Part shown: positions 26,039 through 33,819 of the stretch, one piece after another
Position numbering within the stretch: position 1 is the stretch's first letter
Layout of the letters: each line of letters begins with the position of its first letter
NCBI GenBank assembly: GCA_017545905.1
Contig: JAFWXL010000043.1
Coordinates: forward strand, 1-51,570
Length of the DNA stretch: 51,570 nucleotides
Source: Clostridia bacterium
GTDB lineage: Bacteria; Bacillota; Clostridia; Christensenellales; Aristaeellaceae
Direction of reading: 5' to 3'
Made by a program: the position numbers and the translations under genes
The notes under the pieces: generated by a model
Told to the model about the DNA's origin: nothing
Database searches by the model: none
What the model saw: only the letters and a program-made list of their open reading frames with translations

Positions 26039-26177
26039 CTTTTGCGATCCATGTGGCGTCTGTATGCTGAAAAACCTTTTCATCCGCAGATAAAAATGGT
26101 AAAATGATCCCAGCTGATTTTCGCGGGGCGTCCGGTCTTTCCGGTCTTCCCTGTTTGCGATCAAAGGAGATCTCTGT

Positions 26178-27743
26178 ATGACGACAGCAGAAAAACTGTA
26201 TCAGGAAGCGCTCGCCCTGGACAAAGAAGGCAATGCCGAGCGGGCGCTCACGCTGTATCTGGGCGCTGCCGAGCTTGGCTATGTGCCGGCCCAGCTGAAC
26301 GCAGGCGTCGCGTATCTGTGCGGCAGAGGCGCCGCGCAGGACTACAAAACAGCCGTATTCTGGCTGGAAAAAGCCGCGGCGCAGAACAATGCTTCCGCCA
26401 TCGCCAATCTGGCATACTGCTGCAGCAACGGTTTCGGCGTTGCCAGGGATGAGGCGAGGGCGCTGGAGCTGTACCGAACGGCGGCCAATCTCGGCGACAG
26501 CGCCGCATCCAGACAATACGCCCTGCTGCAAAGCAGGCTCTCCGGTGCTGCGCCCGCTGCAGCGCCCGCCCCTGCCGCGCAGGCTTCTCCTGCTGCTCCT
26601 GCCGCGCCTGTACGCCGCAGACGCCCGGCACAGCCTGCTCCCCAGAGCGCCGCAGAAAGCCCGGAGCTGGACAAGATCTTCGGGCAGATTTTCAGCGCAG
26701 AGAACGTTCCCACGGTGAGCACCGATGTACATCTGAGCGGACCGCAGAATGCCACGACGGTCGTCACTGTCTATGTGCCGCAATTCGGCCGCAGCGCACA
26801 GGTCTGCATTCCCAACAGCATCGAGCCGGACAAGACCGTCACCATCAGCGCCGACCTCAATGCCGCCATGAACGGCATCAACAGCCCGCTGAGGGTGCAC
26901 GTTGTAAATGTCACGCGCGCTGGGGCACCTGCCGCCCAGCCGGCTCCGCAGCGCACACAGACTGCAGCGCCCGTCAGACAGCCCGCACAGCAGAGCGCAC
27001 AGGCTGCTCCCGTCAGACAGCCCGCACAGCAACGTACTCAGACCGCGCAGACAGCGGCGCCCGCCGCAATGCCCGCCGATATCAAAAAGAAGATCCGCGC
27101 GTTCAAATTCCGCATCTATCTGCGGCCCGTTCTCGTTCTGCTCTGCACGATCGCTTTCGTGCTCTCCATGCTGGCCCTGTTTGCGCTCTCCGCGCTCTTC
27201 CCGGATAAGCCCATCCCGCCGATGCTCGGCAATCTCATTGGCGTCGGTTTCTCCGGCGGCTTCATTCTGGTCTTCTTCGCATGGTTTTTCCCGTGGGTCC
27301 TCGGCCGCTATCCCAAGCCCGGCTTTTTCAAGACCAGAAAGATCATGCGCCATCTGGAAAAGCGCAGGCTGCTGGAAAAGGCCGTCGTGGAAATGGAAAC
27401 CTGCCAACTGACTGCATTCGGCGACAAAATGTGCCTGTCTGATCATTTCCTGTTTCCAAAAAAGAAGAACGGCATCATCATCCCCTGCGACGAGCTCCTG
27501 TGGCTGTATGCCGAATACTCCAGACGGCGTCATTACGGCCATCTCATGCTGGGCACGAAGTACTGGGGCGTCATGGGCCTGTCCGGCGCAAGGGGCGGCA
27601 AGAAATACAGCCAGATCATCAACGCCTCCGGCCACGCGCTGCAAAAGAGATGTCCCGGCATTCTGATGACCGACACCAAGGAAAACCGAAAGAAATACTT
27701 CGAGCTCAAAAAGAAATACAAGCAGCTCGGAAAGCAGTATTAA
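26178..27743 (+). CDS. Sel1-repeat protein with proline-rich linkers and two transmembrane helices
   Basis: The protein has 521 residues. Residues 3-120 hold three Sel1/TPR-like helix pairs (AERALTLYLGAAELGYVPAQ, YKTAVFWLEKAAAQNNASA, EARALELYRTAANLGDSAA), a protein-binding scaffold. An Ala/Pro linker (122-160) leads to a small beta-rich domain (175-245). A second linker contains APVRQPAQQ twice with a 13-residue period (264-285). Two membrane helices follow (about 315-340 and 349-375), then a basic cytoplasmic tail. There is no signal peptide, so both soluble ends are probably cytoplasmic. Function unknown. AAAGGAG precedes the ATG. Confidence 0.75.
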   Translation: MTTAEKLYQEALALDKEGNAERALTLYLGAAELGYVPAQLNAGVAYLCGRGAAQDYKTAVFWLEKAAAQNNASAIANLAYCCSNGFGVARDEARALELYRTAANLGDSAASRQYALLQSRLSGAAPAAAPAPAAQASPAAPAAPVRRRRPAQPAPQSAAESPELDKIFGQIFSAENVPTVSTDVHLSGPQNATTVVTVYVPQFGRSAQVCIPNSIEPDKTVTISADLNAAMNGINSPLRVHVVNVTRAGAPAAQPAPQRTQTAAPVRQPAQQSAQAAPVRQPAQQRTQTAQTAAPAAMPADIKKKIRAFKFRIYLRPVLVLLCTIAFVLSMLALFALSALFPDKPIPPMLGNLIGVGFSGGFILVFFAWFFPWVLGRYPKPGFFKTRKIMRHLEKRRLLEKAVVEMETCQLTAFGDKMCLSDHFLFPKKKNGIIIPCDELLWLYAEYSRRRHYGHLMLGTKYWGVMGLSGARGGKKYSQIINASGHALQKRCPGILMTDTKENRKKYFELKKKYKQLGKQY

Positions 27744-27754
27744 CAGATGCAGGC

Positions 27755-27790
27755 AAAAACTCCTGCCGGATCAATCCGGCAGGAGTTTTT
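27755..27790. terminator. Bidirectional terminator
   Basis: AAAAACTCCTGCCGGA (27755-27770), loop TCAA, TCCGGCAGGAGTTTTT (27775-27790). T-runs on both strands serve the Sel1 gene and probably the convergent transketolase genes, although 150 bases separate it from the latter. Confidence 0.9.
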
Positions 27791-27943
27791 CTATGTATGA
27801 TGATACGTCGTATACAATATGCAAGCGAAACGACTTCAGACCCTCTCACTCACAACCATCAACCAGGCAAGACATCGGAGGCCCTTCCAGCCATACGATG
27901 CCGCCAGAAGCAAGGTGAAGCGCAGCGGGTACAGACACACCGC

Positions 27944-28879
27944 TTAGAAGCTCTTGACGACCTCGACGATGTGCTCGGCGCTCAGGCCGAACTGCTTGAG
28001 CAGCGGCCACGCCGGACCGGAATGGCCGAACTCGTCATTCACGCCGACACGGCGCATCTTGGTCGGGCACTGCTCACTGAGCAGCGCGGCGACAGCCTCG
28101 CCCAGACCGCCGATGATGGAATGCTCCTCGCAGGTGACAACCTTGCCGCACTCCTTCGCAGCCTTGAGGACGATCTCCTCATCCAGCGGCTTGATGGTGC
28201 AGATGTTGATCACGCGGGCAGCAATGCCCTCTTCCTTGAGCATGGCAGCGGCCTTCATGGCCTCGTCGACCATCAGGCCCGTGGCGATGATGGCCACGTC
28301 GTTGCCCTCGGTGAGCTGCTCACCCTTGCCGATTTCAAACTTGAAGGTCTCCTCATCGTGGAAGACCGGGATCGCCAGACGGCCGAAGCGCAGATACACC
28401 GGGCCCTCGTGCGCATAAGCGGCCTTGACCGCAGCGCGGGCCTCGACGTCATCAGAAGGACACAGCACGACCATGCCCGGGATGGAGCGCATGAGCGCGA
28501 AATCCTCGCAGCACTGGTGGCTGGCGCCGTCCTCGCCGACGGAGATGCCGCCGTGGGTGGCGCCGATCTTCACGTTCAGCTGCGGATAGCCGATGGAGTT
28601 GCGGACCTGCTCGAACGCGCGGCCGGCTGCGAACATCGCAAACGTGGACGCGAACGGCACAAGGCCCATGGTCGCCATGCCGGCAGCCGCTGCAACCATG
28701 TTGCACTCGGCGATGCCGCAGTCAAAGTGGCGCTCCGGGAACGCCTTGCGGAAGGTGCTCGTCTTGGTAGCGGCGGCGAGGTCGGCGTCCAGAACGACGA
28801 TGTTGTCGTGCTCCTGACCGAGCTCTACCAGCGCCTTGCCGTAGCTTTCGCGGGTGGCAATCTTCTTCACTTCGCTCAT
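27944..28879 (-). CDS. Transketolase, C-terminal subunit
   Basis: This 311-residue subunit carries the pyrimidine-binding and C-terminal domains of a split transketolase. Marks are VVLDADLAAATKTSTFRKAF, FDCGIAECNMV with the essential glutamate that activates thiamine diphosphate, and GGISVGEDGASHQCCEDFAL, the transketolase motif. It would work with the N-terminal subunit encoded just upstream, whose stop overlaps this start by 4 bases. It acts in the non-oxidative pentose phosphate pathway. GAGGCGGC precedes the ATG. Together the two subunits equal one classical transketolase. Confidence 0.95.
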   Translation of the reverse strand: MSEVKKIATRESYGKALVELGQEHDNIVVLDADLAAATKTSTFRKAFPERHFDCGIAECNMVAAAAGMATMGLVPFASTFAMFAAGRAFEQVRNSIGYPQLNVKIGATHGGISVGEDGASHQCCEDFALMRSIPGMVVLCPSDDVEARAAVKAAYAHEGPVYLRFGRLAIPVFHDEETFKFEIGKGEQLTEGNDVAIIATGLMVDEAMKAAAMLKEEGIAARVINICTIKPLDEEIVLKAAKECGKVVTCEEHSIIGGLGEAVAALLSEQCPTKMRRVGVNDEFGHSGPAWPLLKQFGLSAEHIVEVVKSF

Positions 28880-29724
28880 TGTGCCGCCTCCAGTTCTGCA
28901 AGCTGCGCGCGCAGCTCGTTCATCGCTACTTCGTATTCCGCGTCATTGGGGGCCTTGCCGTGCCAGTCGACGCTGTTTGTCATGTAGCTGACGCCCTTGC
29001 CCTTGGTGGTCTTCATCAGGATGGCAGTGGGCTTGCCTTCGCAGGCCTTGAAATTGGCAAATGCCGCTTCCATCTCATCGAAGCTGTGGCCGTCGATCTC
29101 GATGACGTTGAAACCGAAAGCCGCCATCTTGTCGGAAACAGGCGCTGTGTTCATGACCTTGGCGGTCGGACCGTCGATCTGCAGGCCGTTGAGGTCGATG
29201 ATTGCGCAGAAGTTGTCCAGCTTATAGTGGGCGGCGAAGAGGAAGGCCTCCCAGACCTCGCCCTCGGCGATCTCGCCGTCGCCCAGCAGGGTGTAGACGT
29301 TGACGTCACGCTGCTGGAACTTGGCAGCCTTGGCCATGCCCGCAGCGACGGAGACGCCCTGTCCCAGAGAGCCGGTGCTCATGTCCACGCCCGGAACAGT
29401 GTTCATGTTCGGATGGCCCTGCAGATAGCTGCCGATCTGGCGCAGGGTCTTCAGGTCCTCCACCGGGAAGAAGCCGCGGTTGGCCAGCGTGGAATACAGG
29501 CCCGGCGCGGTATGTCCCTTGGAGAGGACGAAGCGGTCGCGGTCGGCCCATTTCGGGTTCTTCGGGTCGATGCGCAGCTCCTTGTTATACAGATAGGTAA
29601 ACATGTCCGCAGCGGAGAGGCTTCCGCCGGGATGACCGGCCTTCGCTGCATGCGTGCCCTCGATCACGCCCATACGCACATGGCAAGCGAAGACAGCGAG
29701 CTGTTGTCTTTCCTGATTGGTCAT
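28876..29724 (-). CDS. Transketolase, N-terminal subunit
   Basis: The 282-residue subunit binds the pyrophosphate of thiamine diphosphate: the motif is LGDGEIAEGEVWEA with the metal-binding asparagine of IIDLNGLQ about 26 residues later. Other family marks are AKAGHPGGSLSAADM, RFVLSKGHTAPGLYS and STGSLGQGVSVAAGMA. Split transketolases are common in Clostridia. It is translationally coupled to the C-terminal subunit. GGAGGAATACC precedes the ATG. No convincing promoter could be chosen in the 170 bases upstream. Confidence 0.95.
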   Translation of the reverse strand: MTNQERQQLAVFACHVRMGVIEGTHAAKAGHPGGSLSAADMFTYLYNKELRIDPKNPKWADRDRFVLSKGHTAPGLYSTLANRGFFPVEDLKTLRQIGSYLQGHPNMNTVPGVDMSTGSLGQGVSVAAGMAKAAKFQQRDVNVYTLLGDGEIAEGEVWEAFLFAAHYKLDNFCAIIDLNGLQIDGPTAKVMNTAPVSDKMAAFGFNVIEIDGHSFDEMEAAFANFKACEGKPTAILMKTTKGKGVSYMTNSVDWHGKAPNDAEYEVAMNELRAQLAELEAAQ

Positions 29725-29895
29725 GGTATTCCTCCATCATAGATTTTGTCGGATAAGTCAAAATCGTTCAGATTTTTCTATTCGTCAAAGCACTGCCGTT
29801 TTCCTTCAATTATGAACGATAAAGTCGGTTACACTTGACAATATTCCTGCATTTTGACGGTCGGAATCCCCATATGCGCGGCCTGTACGCCCTGA

Positions 29896-30363
29896 TCACG
29901 GCGCCAGCACGAGGTAATCCGCGCTGATATAGCTGCCGCCCGCACAGCGCGCCCATTTGCTGCCGTCCCCGGCATAGCGCCATGCGATGACATGCACGCG
30001 CCTGCCCGGCTGAATGAAGCCGTCCGCGCTGCCTGCCGGGCTCTTTCGCATGCGCACGCGTCCGTTTGCCTCAACGGTATAGTCCATGCCGACGGCGATT
30101 TCAAAATATCGAACCGAGACATAGGCGATGCGGTCTTTATAGGTGGTTTTGAAAAAGCCGTTGCGGATCTCCTGCGGATTGGTATCGATCATATCGCCCG
30201 TATGCAGCACGCCCCACGTCGCAGCGGATGCATGCGGCTGATTGCGTACGTTCACGTACTGCCCGTCGGCGACGATACATTCAAGCGTCTGCGCACCGGC
30301 AGCGCTGCAAAAGACGGACAGCACCAGCAAAAAGATAACCACGATCCTGCTTATGTGTTTCAT
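29896..30363 (-). CDS. Exported protein with two SH3b domains
   Basis: The protein has 155 residues. MKHISRIVVIFLLVLSVFCSAAGAQ is a signal peptide cut near AGA. Residues 27-90 form a bacterial SH3 domain (ADGQYVNVRNQPHASAATWGVL...GFFKTTYKDRIAYVSVRYFE), residues 93-155 a second (EANGRVRMRKSPAGSADGFIQPG...WARCAGGSYISADYL). Such pairs bind peptidoglycan or act as targeting modules; no catalytic domain is attached. The N/VR.P spacing is typical. AAGGAGG lies seven bases before the ATG. It is divergent from the ThrE-type genes. Function as a cell-wall-associated protein is inferred. Confidence 0.8.
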   Translation of the reverse strand: MKHISRIVVIFLLVLSVFCSAAGAQTLECIVADGQYVNVRNQPHASAATWGVLHTGDMIDTNPQEIRNGFFKTTYKDRIAYVSVRYFEIAVGMDYTVEANGRVRMRKSPAGSADGFIQPGRRVHVIAWRYAGDGSKWARCAGGSYISADYLVLAP

Positions 30364-30451
30364 TGTGATCCCTCCTTGTTGCTATATCCTATTACATATG
30401 CACGGCGGATATGCGTTATCCGGCAAAGATATCCATCGATTGTTATGCGCA

Positions 30452-30480
30452 TTGACAAGCCGCCCCAAAGCGGATATAAT
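30452..30480 (+). promoter_or_regulatory. Consensus sigma-A promoter of the ThrE-type exporter genes
   Basis: TTGACA (30452-30457), a 17-base spacer, TATAAT (30475-30480): both boxes are exact consensus, 57 bases before the start codon. Confidence 0.9.
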
Positions 30481-30537
30481 CATCGCATTCCAATTGCGCC
30501 GCATCACATCCTGCCAGAAGCATCGGGAGAATGACCT

Positions 30538-31308
30538 ATGCAAACCCTTGATCAGAAAGAAAAACAGAATATCCGCATCATCTGCCTTGCCGCACAGATG
30601 ATGCTTGAAAACGGCGGCGAGACCTACCGCGTGGAGGAGACCGCCATGCGTATGGCCGGCGGCCTCGGGCTTGAAGACGTAAATGTCGTCGCCTTTCCCA
30701 CGTCCATCTTTGTCAACGTGGACGGGCGTTCGCGCATCCGCCGCATCACGCGCCGCGGCACGAATACCTCCCGCCTCGCCCGCATCAACGACGTTTCCCG
30801 CCGCGTAGAACACGGCGAGCTGAACGCCGATGAAGCCGAAACGGCCCTGAACGCCATCGCAAACGATCCCGGCTGGCGTTTATCCACGCTGATTGTCGCC
30901 TACGGCGTCTCCGCCGCCTCCTTTGCGCTGCTCTTTGGCGGCACGCCCGGCTCGCTGCTTGCCGCGCTTGCAGTCGGCATGCTTGTGCAGGCTGTCCAGC
31001 CGCTCTTTGCGCACATGGCGATGGGCACGCTGCTGTTCAACTTCTGCGGCGGCTTTCTCACCGCGCTGCTGTGCCAGATCGCCTCGCATGTCGTTTCCTA
31101 CGGCAATGTGAACGCCGCCATCATCGGCGGCATCATGCCCCTGCTCACAGGGCTGCTGATGACCACCGCCGTGCGCGATACGATGTACGGCGATCTCATC
31201 TCCGGCATTGCGCGCGCCCTGGAGGCGCTGCTGCTTGCCGCCTGCGTCGCGCTGGGCGTATACGTAGGCCTGAAGACCGCCATCATGACGGGAGGGCTGC
31301 CGCTGTGA
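30538..31308 (+). CDS. Threonine/serine exporter family, large (ThrE N-terminal, DUF1212) subunit
   Basis: This 256-residue protein has a soluble N-terminal domain with MLENGGETYRVEETAMRMA and VVAFPTSIFV, the DUF1212 hallmarks, then about five transmembrane helices with RDTMYGDLISGIARALEALL. Corynebacterium ThrE exports threonine and serine; in many Firmicutes it is split in two genes, as here. The next gene starts inside the stop region (GTG overlapping TGA), so they are coupled and probably form one transporter. Substrate assignment rests on the family only. Confidence 0.92.
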   Translation: MQTLDQKEKQNIRIICLAAQMMLENGGETYRVEETAMRMAGGLGLEDVNVVAFPTSIFVNVDGRSRIRRITRRGTNTSRLARINDVSRRVEHGELNADEAETALNAIANDPGWRLSTLIVAYGVSAASFALLFGGTPGSLLAALAVGMLVQAVQPLFAHMAMGTLLFNFCGGFLTALLCQIASHVVSYGNVNAAIIGGIMPLLTGLLMTTAVRDTMYGDLISGIARALEALLLAACVALGVYVGLKTAIMTGGLPL

Positions 31309-31769
31309 ACACCGTGATTCTTCATCAGATTCTCCTGCATTCCATCGGCGCTTTCGGCGGCACGCTGGGCTACGCCTTCCTGCTCAATGCGCCGATGAAT
31401 ACCGTCCTGCCCGCTTCGCTGACCGGCCTTCTGGGCTATGTTCTCTACGAGGTCATGGTCAATCTGCTGGGACAGGGCATGATCTTCAGCTATTTTGCGG
31501 CCACTGTCGTCATCGCCGTCATCTGCGAAATCGCTGCGCGCGTGATGCGCATGCCCTCGACGATCTTCCTGCTCACGGCGCTGGTGCCGCTCGTTCCCGG
31601 ATACACGTTCTACTGCGCGATGCTCGCCATCGTCGAGCATAACGGTCAGGCCTTCGCCTCCTATGGTCTGGAGGCCGTGCAGATCGTCGCCATCATCGCC
31701 GTAGGCGCTGCAGTCACCTCGACGCTCTTCCGCGCGCTGACCGTACGCCGGCGCACATCCGCCCGATAA
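31305..31769 (+). CDS. Threonine/serine exporter family, small (ThrE C-terminal, DUF3815) subunit
   Basis: The 154-residue protein has about five transmembrane helices (for example LLHSIGAFGGTLGYAFLL and YFAATVVIAVICEIAARVM), and the family motif MPSTIFLLTALVPLVPGYTFY. GTG at 31305 is taken as the start because GGAGGG lies eight bases upstream and it overlaps the previous stop (GTGA), as expected for a split transporter. It completes the ThrE-like exporter with the larger subunit. A hairpin follows closely. Confidence 0.92.
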   Translation: MNTVILHQILLHSIGAFGGTLGYAFLLNAPMNTVLPASLTGLLGYVLYEVMVNLLGQGMIFSYFAATVVIAVICEIAARVMRMPSTIFLLTALVPLVPGYTFYCAMLAIVEHNGQAFASYGLEAVQIVAIIAVGAAVTSTLFRALTVRRRTSAR

Positions 31770-31778
31770 CACAGAAAA

Positions 31779-31814
31779 ATCACCGGCAGACCCCGCTGTC
31801 TGCCGGTGATTCTT
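31779..31814 (+). terminator. Terminator after the ThrE-type genes
   Basis: ATCACCGGCAGAC (31779-31791), a 6-base loop, GTCTGCCGGTGAT (31798-31810), followed by the modest T-stretch TCTTATAT. Confidence 0.75.
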
Positions 31815-31917
31815 ATATGTAAATATAGCCATTCTGATCTCTGTATGGTATAATCTGGATAACAACAGTCCGCGCTATGCGGACACACCCAAACGACCAC
31901 AGAAAGGATGCTGCCCC

Positions 31918-33723
31918 ATGAAGAGAAATGCTTTTGCGGCCCTGTTCCTGGCGCTCATAATGATCATGAGCTGCGCGATGGCTGCCGAGTACACCTTTGA
32001 TCCTGCCAATCCCTACACCGGCGTGATGAAGGGCGAATTCAACAACGTCGCCATCACCGTCGAGGCCGACACCGGTCTGGCCACCTATTACCTGCCTGAC
32101 GGCCTGCAGCCGTGGGCGAATGCCGCGATCATCCTCACCCCGGACGGTGTGACCGCCGAAGCCTTTGCCGACAGCGAAATCGGCGAGCAGTGGAAGGCCG
32201 TCGCCGAGGCGAACATGATGGCCGTTGCGTTCCTTGCGCCGGTGGACGGCAGCTGGAACCTCGACGGGCAGGGCGCGGATGACGGCGCGATCGTCAATCA
32301 GCTCTACTTCACCATGCGCTCCAAGAGCGTGAAGCTGGATGCGCCCTTCTCCATGGACAAGACCCACACTGCGCTCGTCGGCTACGGCGAGGGCGGCGCT
32401 GCGGCCCTGCTCTTCGGCGCGGAATACGCGACCGACTTCGCCAATATCACCGCCGTGGACGCGCCGGCTGTCCCCGCTGACGTGCTTGCCGCCATCGGCG
32501 AGCAGGTTGTGATTCCGTTCCCAGCCGACGGCATGCAGGGCATCGCCGAGATGAACGTGATCGCCAAGACCGTGCCGACCCCGGTGTGGATGATCAATTC
32601 CGCCACCGAGAATGTGCTGGACTACTTCGTCGCCGCGGGCAAGGCTGCGCCTGCCGAGGCCAACGAGTATGCCGAGACCGTCTATGCCGCCGAGAACAAG
32701 GCCGTCCGCATCTGGGTGAGCGCCGAGGGCGGCAAGACTGCCGAAACCATCTGGAATGCGTTCGCCGGTCAGAACAAGCGCTTTATGGGTCTTGCTGACG
32801 GCGGCCGCGTCGAGTTCGTCGTGGACAAGACTGCCGGCTTCACCTTCCATGAGGAAGAGATCGGCGGCGAGCCGCGCCGCTGGATCACCTACGTGCCCTC
32901 CAGCTATGACGGCAGCAAGGCTGTTCCGGTCGTCATGAGCATCCACGGCTACACCGCCTCCGCCGCCTCCATGGTCGAGGAGAGCCGCTGGCATGAAATC
33001 GCCGAGAAGGAAGGCTTCATCGTCATCTATCCGCAGGGCCACGTCCGTGATCTGCCGCTGATGGGCAATGTGCCGTGCGCCATGTGGCTGGGCGGCGCGT
33101 TCACGATGCTCGCCGGCGAGCTCGATCCGATGACCGACGCCAACTTCCTCAACGCCGTCCTGGATAAGACCGAGGCTGCCTACAACGTGGACAAGAGCCG
33201 CATCTACTGCACCGGCCATTCCAACGGCTCCATGATGACCTTCACCATGGCCGCCACAAATGCCTCCCGCTTCGCAGCTGTTGCGCCGATCGGCGCCTTC
33301 TCCACGCTGGAGCTGACCGACGCTGCGCTGCTGCCGGTGTGGGCGATGTGCGGTGAATTCGACTCCGCCGCGACCCCGGCGCTCGTGGAGGCCAATGCCA
33401 CCGTCACCATGCTCCAGAGCTGGAACGCGCACAACGGCGTGAACGAGACCACCGTCGCCGCCAGCGAGCAGCTGGGCGGTCAGTTCAAGACCATGACCTT
33501 CTGCGACGACAACGGCGTGCCGATGGTCAAGTTCACCAACGTGCTGCGCACCGCGCATATCTATATGCCCGAGCAGCCGCAGACCATCTGGTATGAGTTC
33601 TTCTCCAAGTACACCCGCAGCGAAGACGACGCCCTCTGCTACGAGGGCAATCCGGTGACTGCCGGCGCCTATACCGCCGACAGCAGCTGGTATGCGCCGG
33701 CCCCGGCTGAGGAAGCCAAGTAA
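31918..33723 (+). CDS. Secreted tandem alpha/beta-hydrolase (PHB-depolymerase/feruloyl-esterase type)
   Basis: The protein has 601 residues with signal peptide MKRNAFAALFLALIMIMSCAMAA. Two hydrolase-like halves follow. The second (about 315-590) looks active: RWITYVPSSYDGSKAVPVV, oxyanion strand MSIHGYT, nucleophile elbow GHSNGS (S435), an aspartate in CGEFDSA and a late histidine in RTAHIYMP. The first (about 40-290) keeps the elbow shape in LVGYGEGGAAAL, but Glu158 replaces the serine and no triad is evident. It probably cleaves esters on polysaccharides or short polyesters outside the cell. AGAAAGGATG precedes the ATG. Confidence 0.85.
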   Translation: MKRNAFAALFLALIMIMSCAMAAEYTFDPANPYTGVMKGEFNNVAITVEADTGLATYYLPDGLQPWANAAIILTPDGVTAEAFADSEIGEQWKAVAEANMMAVAFLAPVDGSWNLDGQGADDGAIVNQLYFTMRSKSVKLDAPFSMDKTHTALVGYGEGGAAALLFGAEYATDFANITAVDAPAVPADVLAAIGEQVVIPFPADGMQGIAEMNVIAKTVPTPVWMINSATENVLDYFVAAGKAAPAEANEYAETVYAAENKAVRIWVSAEGGKTAETIWNAFAGQNKRFMGLADGGRVEFVVDKTAGFTFHEEEIGGEPRRWITYVPSSYDGSKAVPVVMSIHGYTASAASMVEESRWHEIAEKEGFIVIYPQGHVRDLPLMGNVPCAMWLGGAFTMLAGELDPMTDANFLNAVLDKTEAAYNVDKSRIYCTGHSNGSMMTFTMAATNASRFAAVAPIGAFSTLELTDAALLPVWAMCGEFDSAATPALVEANATVTMLQSWNAHNGVNETTVAASEQLGGQFKTMTFCDDNGVPMVKFTNVLRTAHIYMPEQPQTIWYEFFSKYTRSEDDALCYEGNPVTAGAYTADSSWYAPAPAEEAK

Positions 33724-33762
33724 TCCCTCCGCCGCGCGCATTGCGCTATTCCCGCTAAACAC

Positions 33763-33796
33763 AAAAGATCTCTCCCGAGCGGGAGAGATCTTTTAT
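33763..33796. terminator. Bidirectional terminator
   Basis: AAAAGATCTCTCCC (33763-33776), loop GAGC, GGGAGAGATCTTTT (33781-33794), between the convergent esterase and amylase genes. Confidence 0.9.
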
Positions 33797-33819
33797 ATTG
33801 CCTGTAAAAACTGCAGGCT

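Noticed and set aside
29829-29895. Short peptide GVQAAHMGIPTVKMQEYCQV downstream of the SH3b gene on the minus strand
   Set aside because: It looks slightly protein-like, perhaps a remnant or a frameshifted tail, but it is too short and lacks its own start to call a pseudogene.
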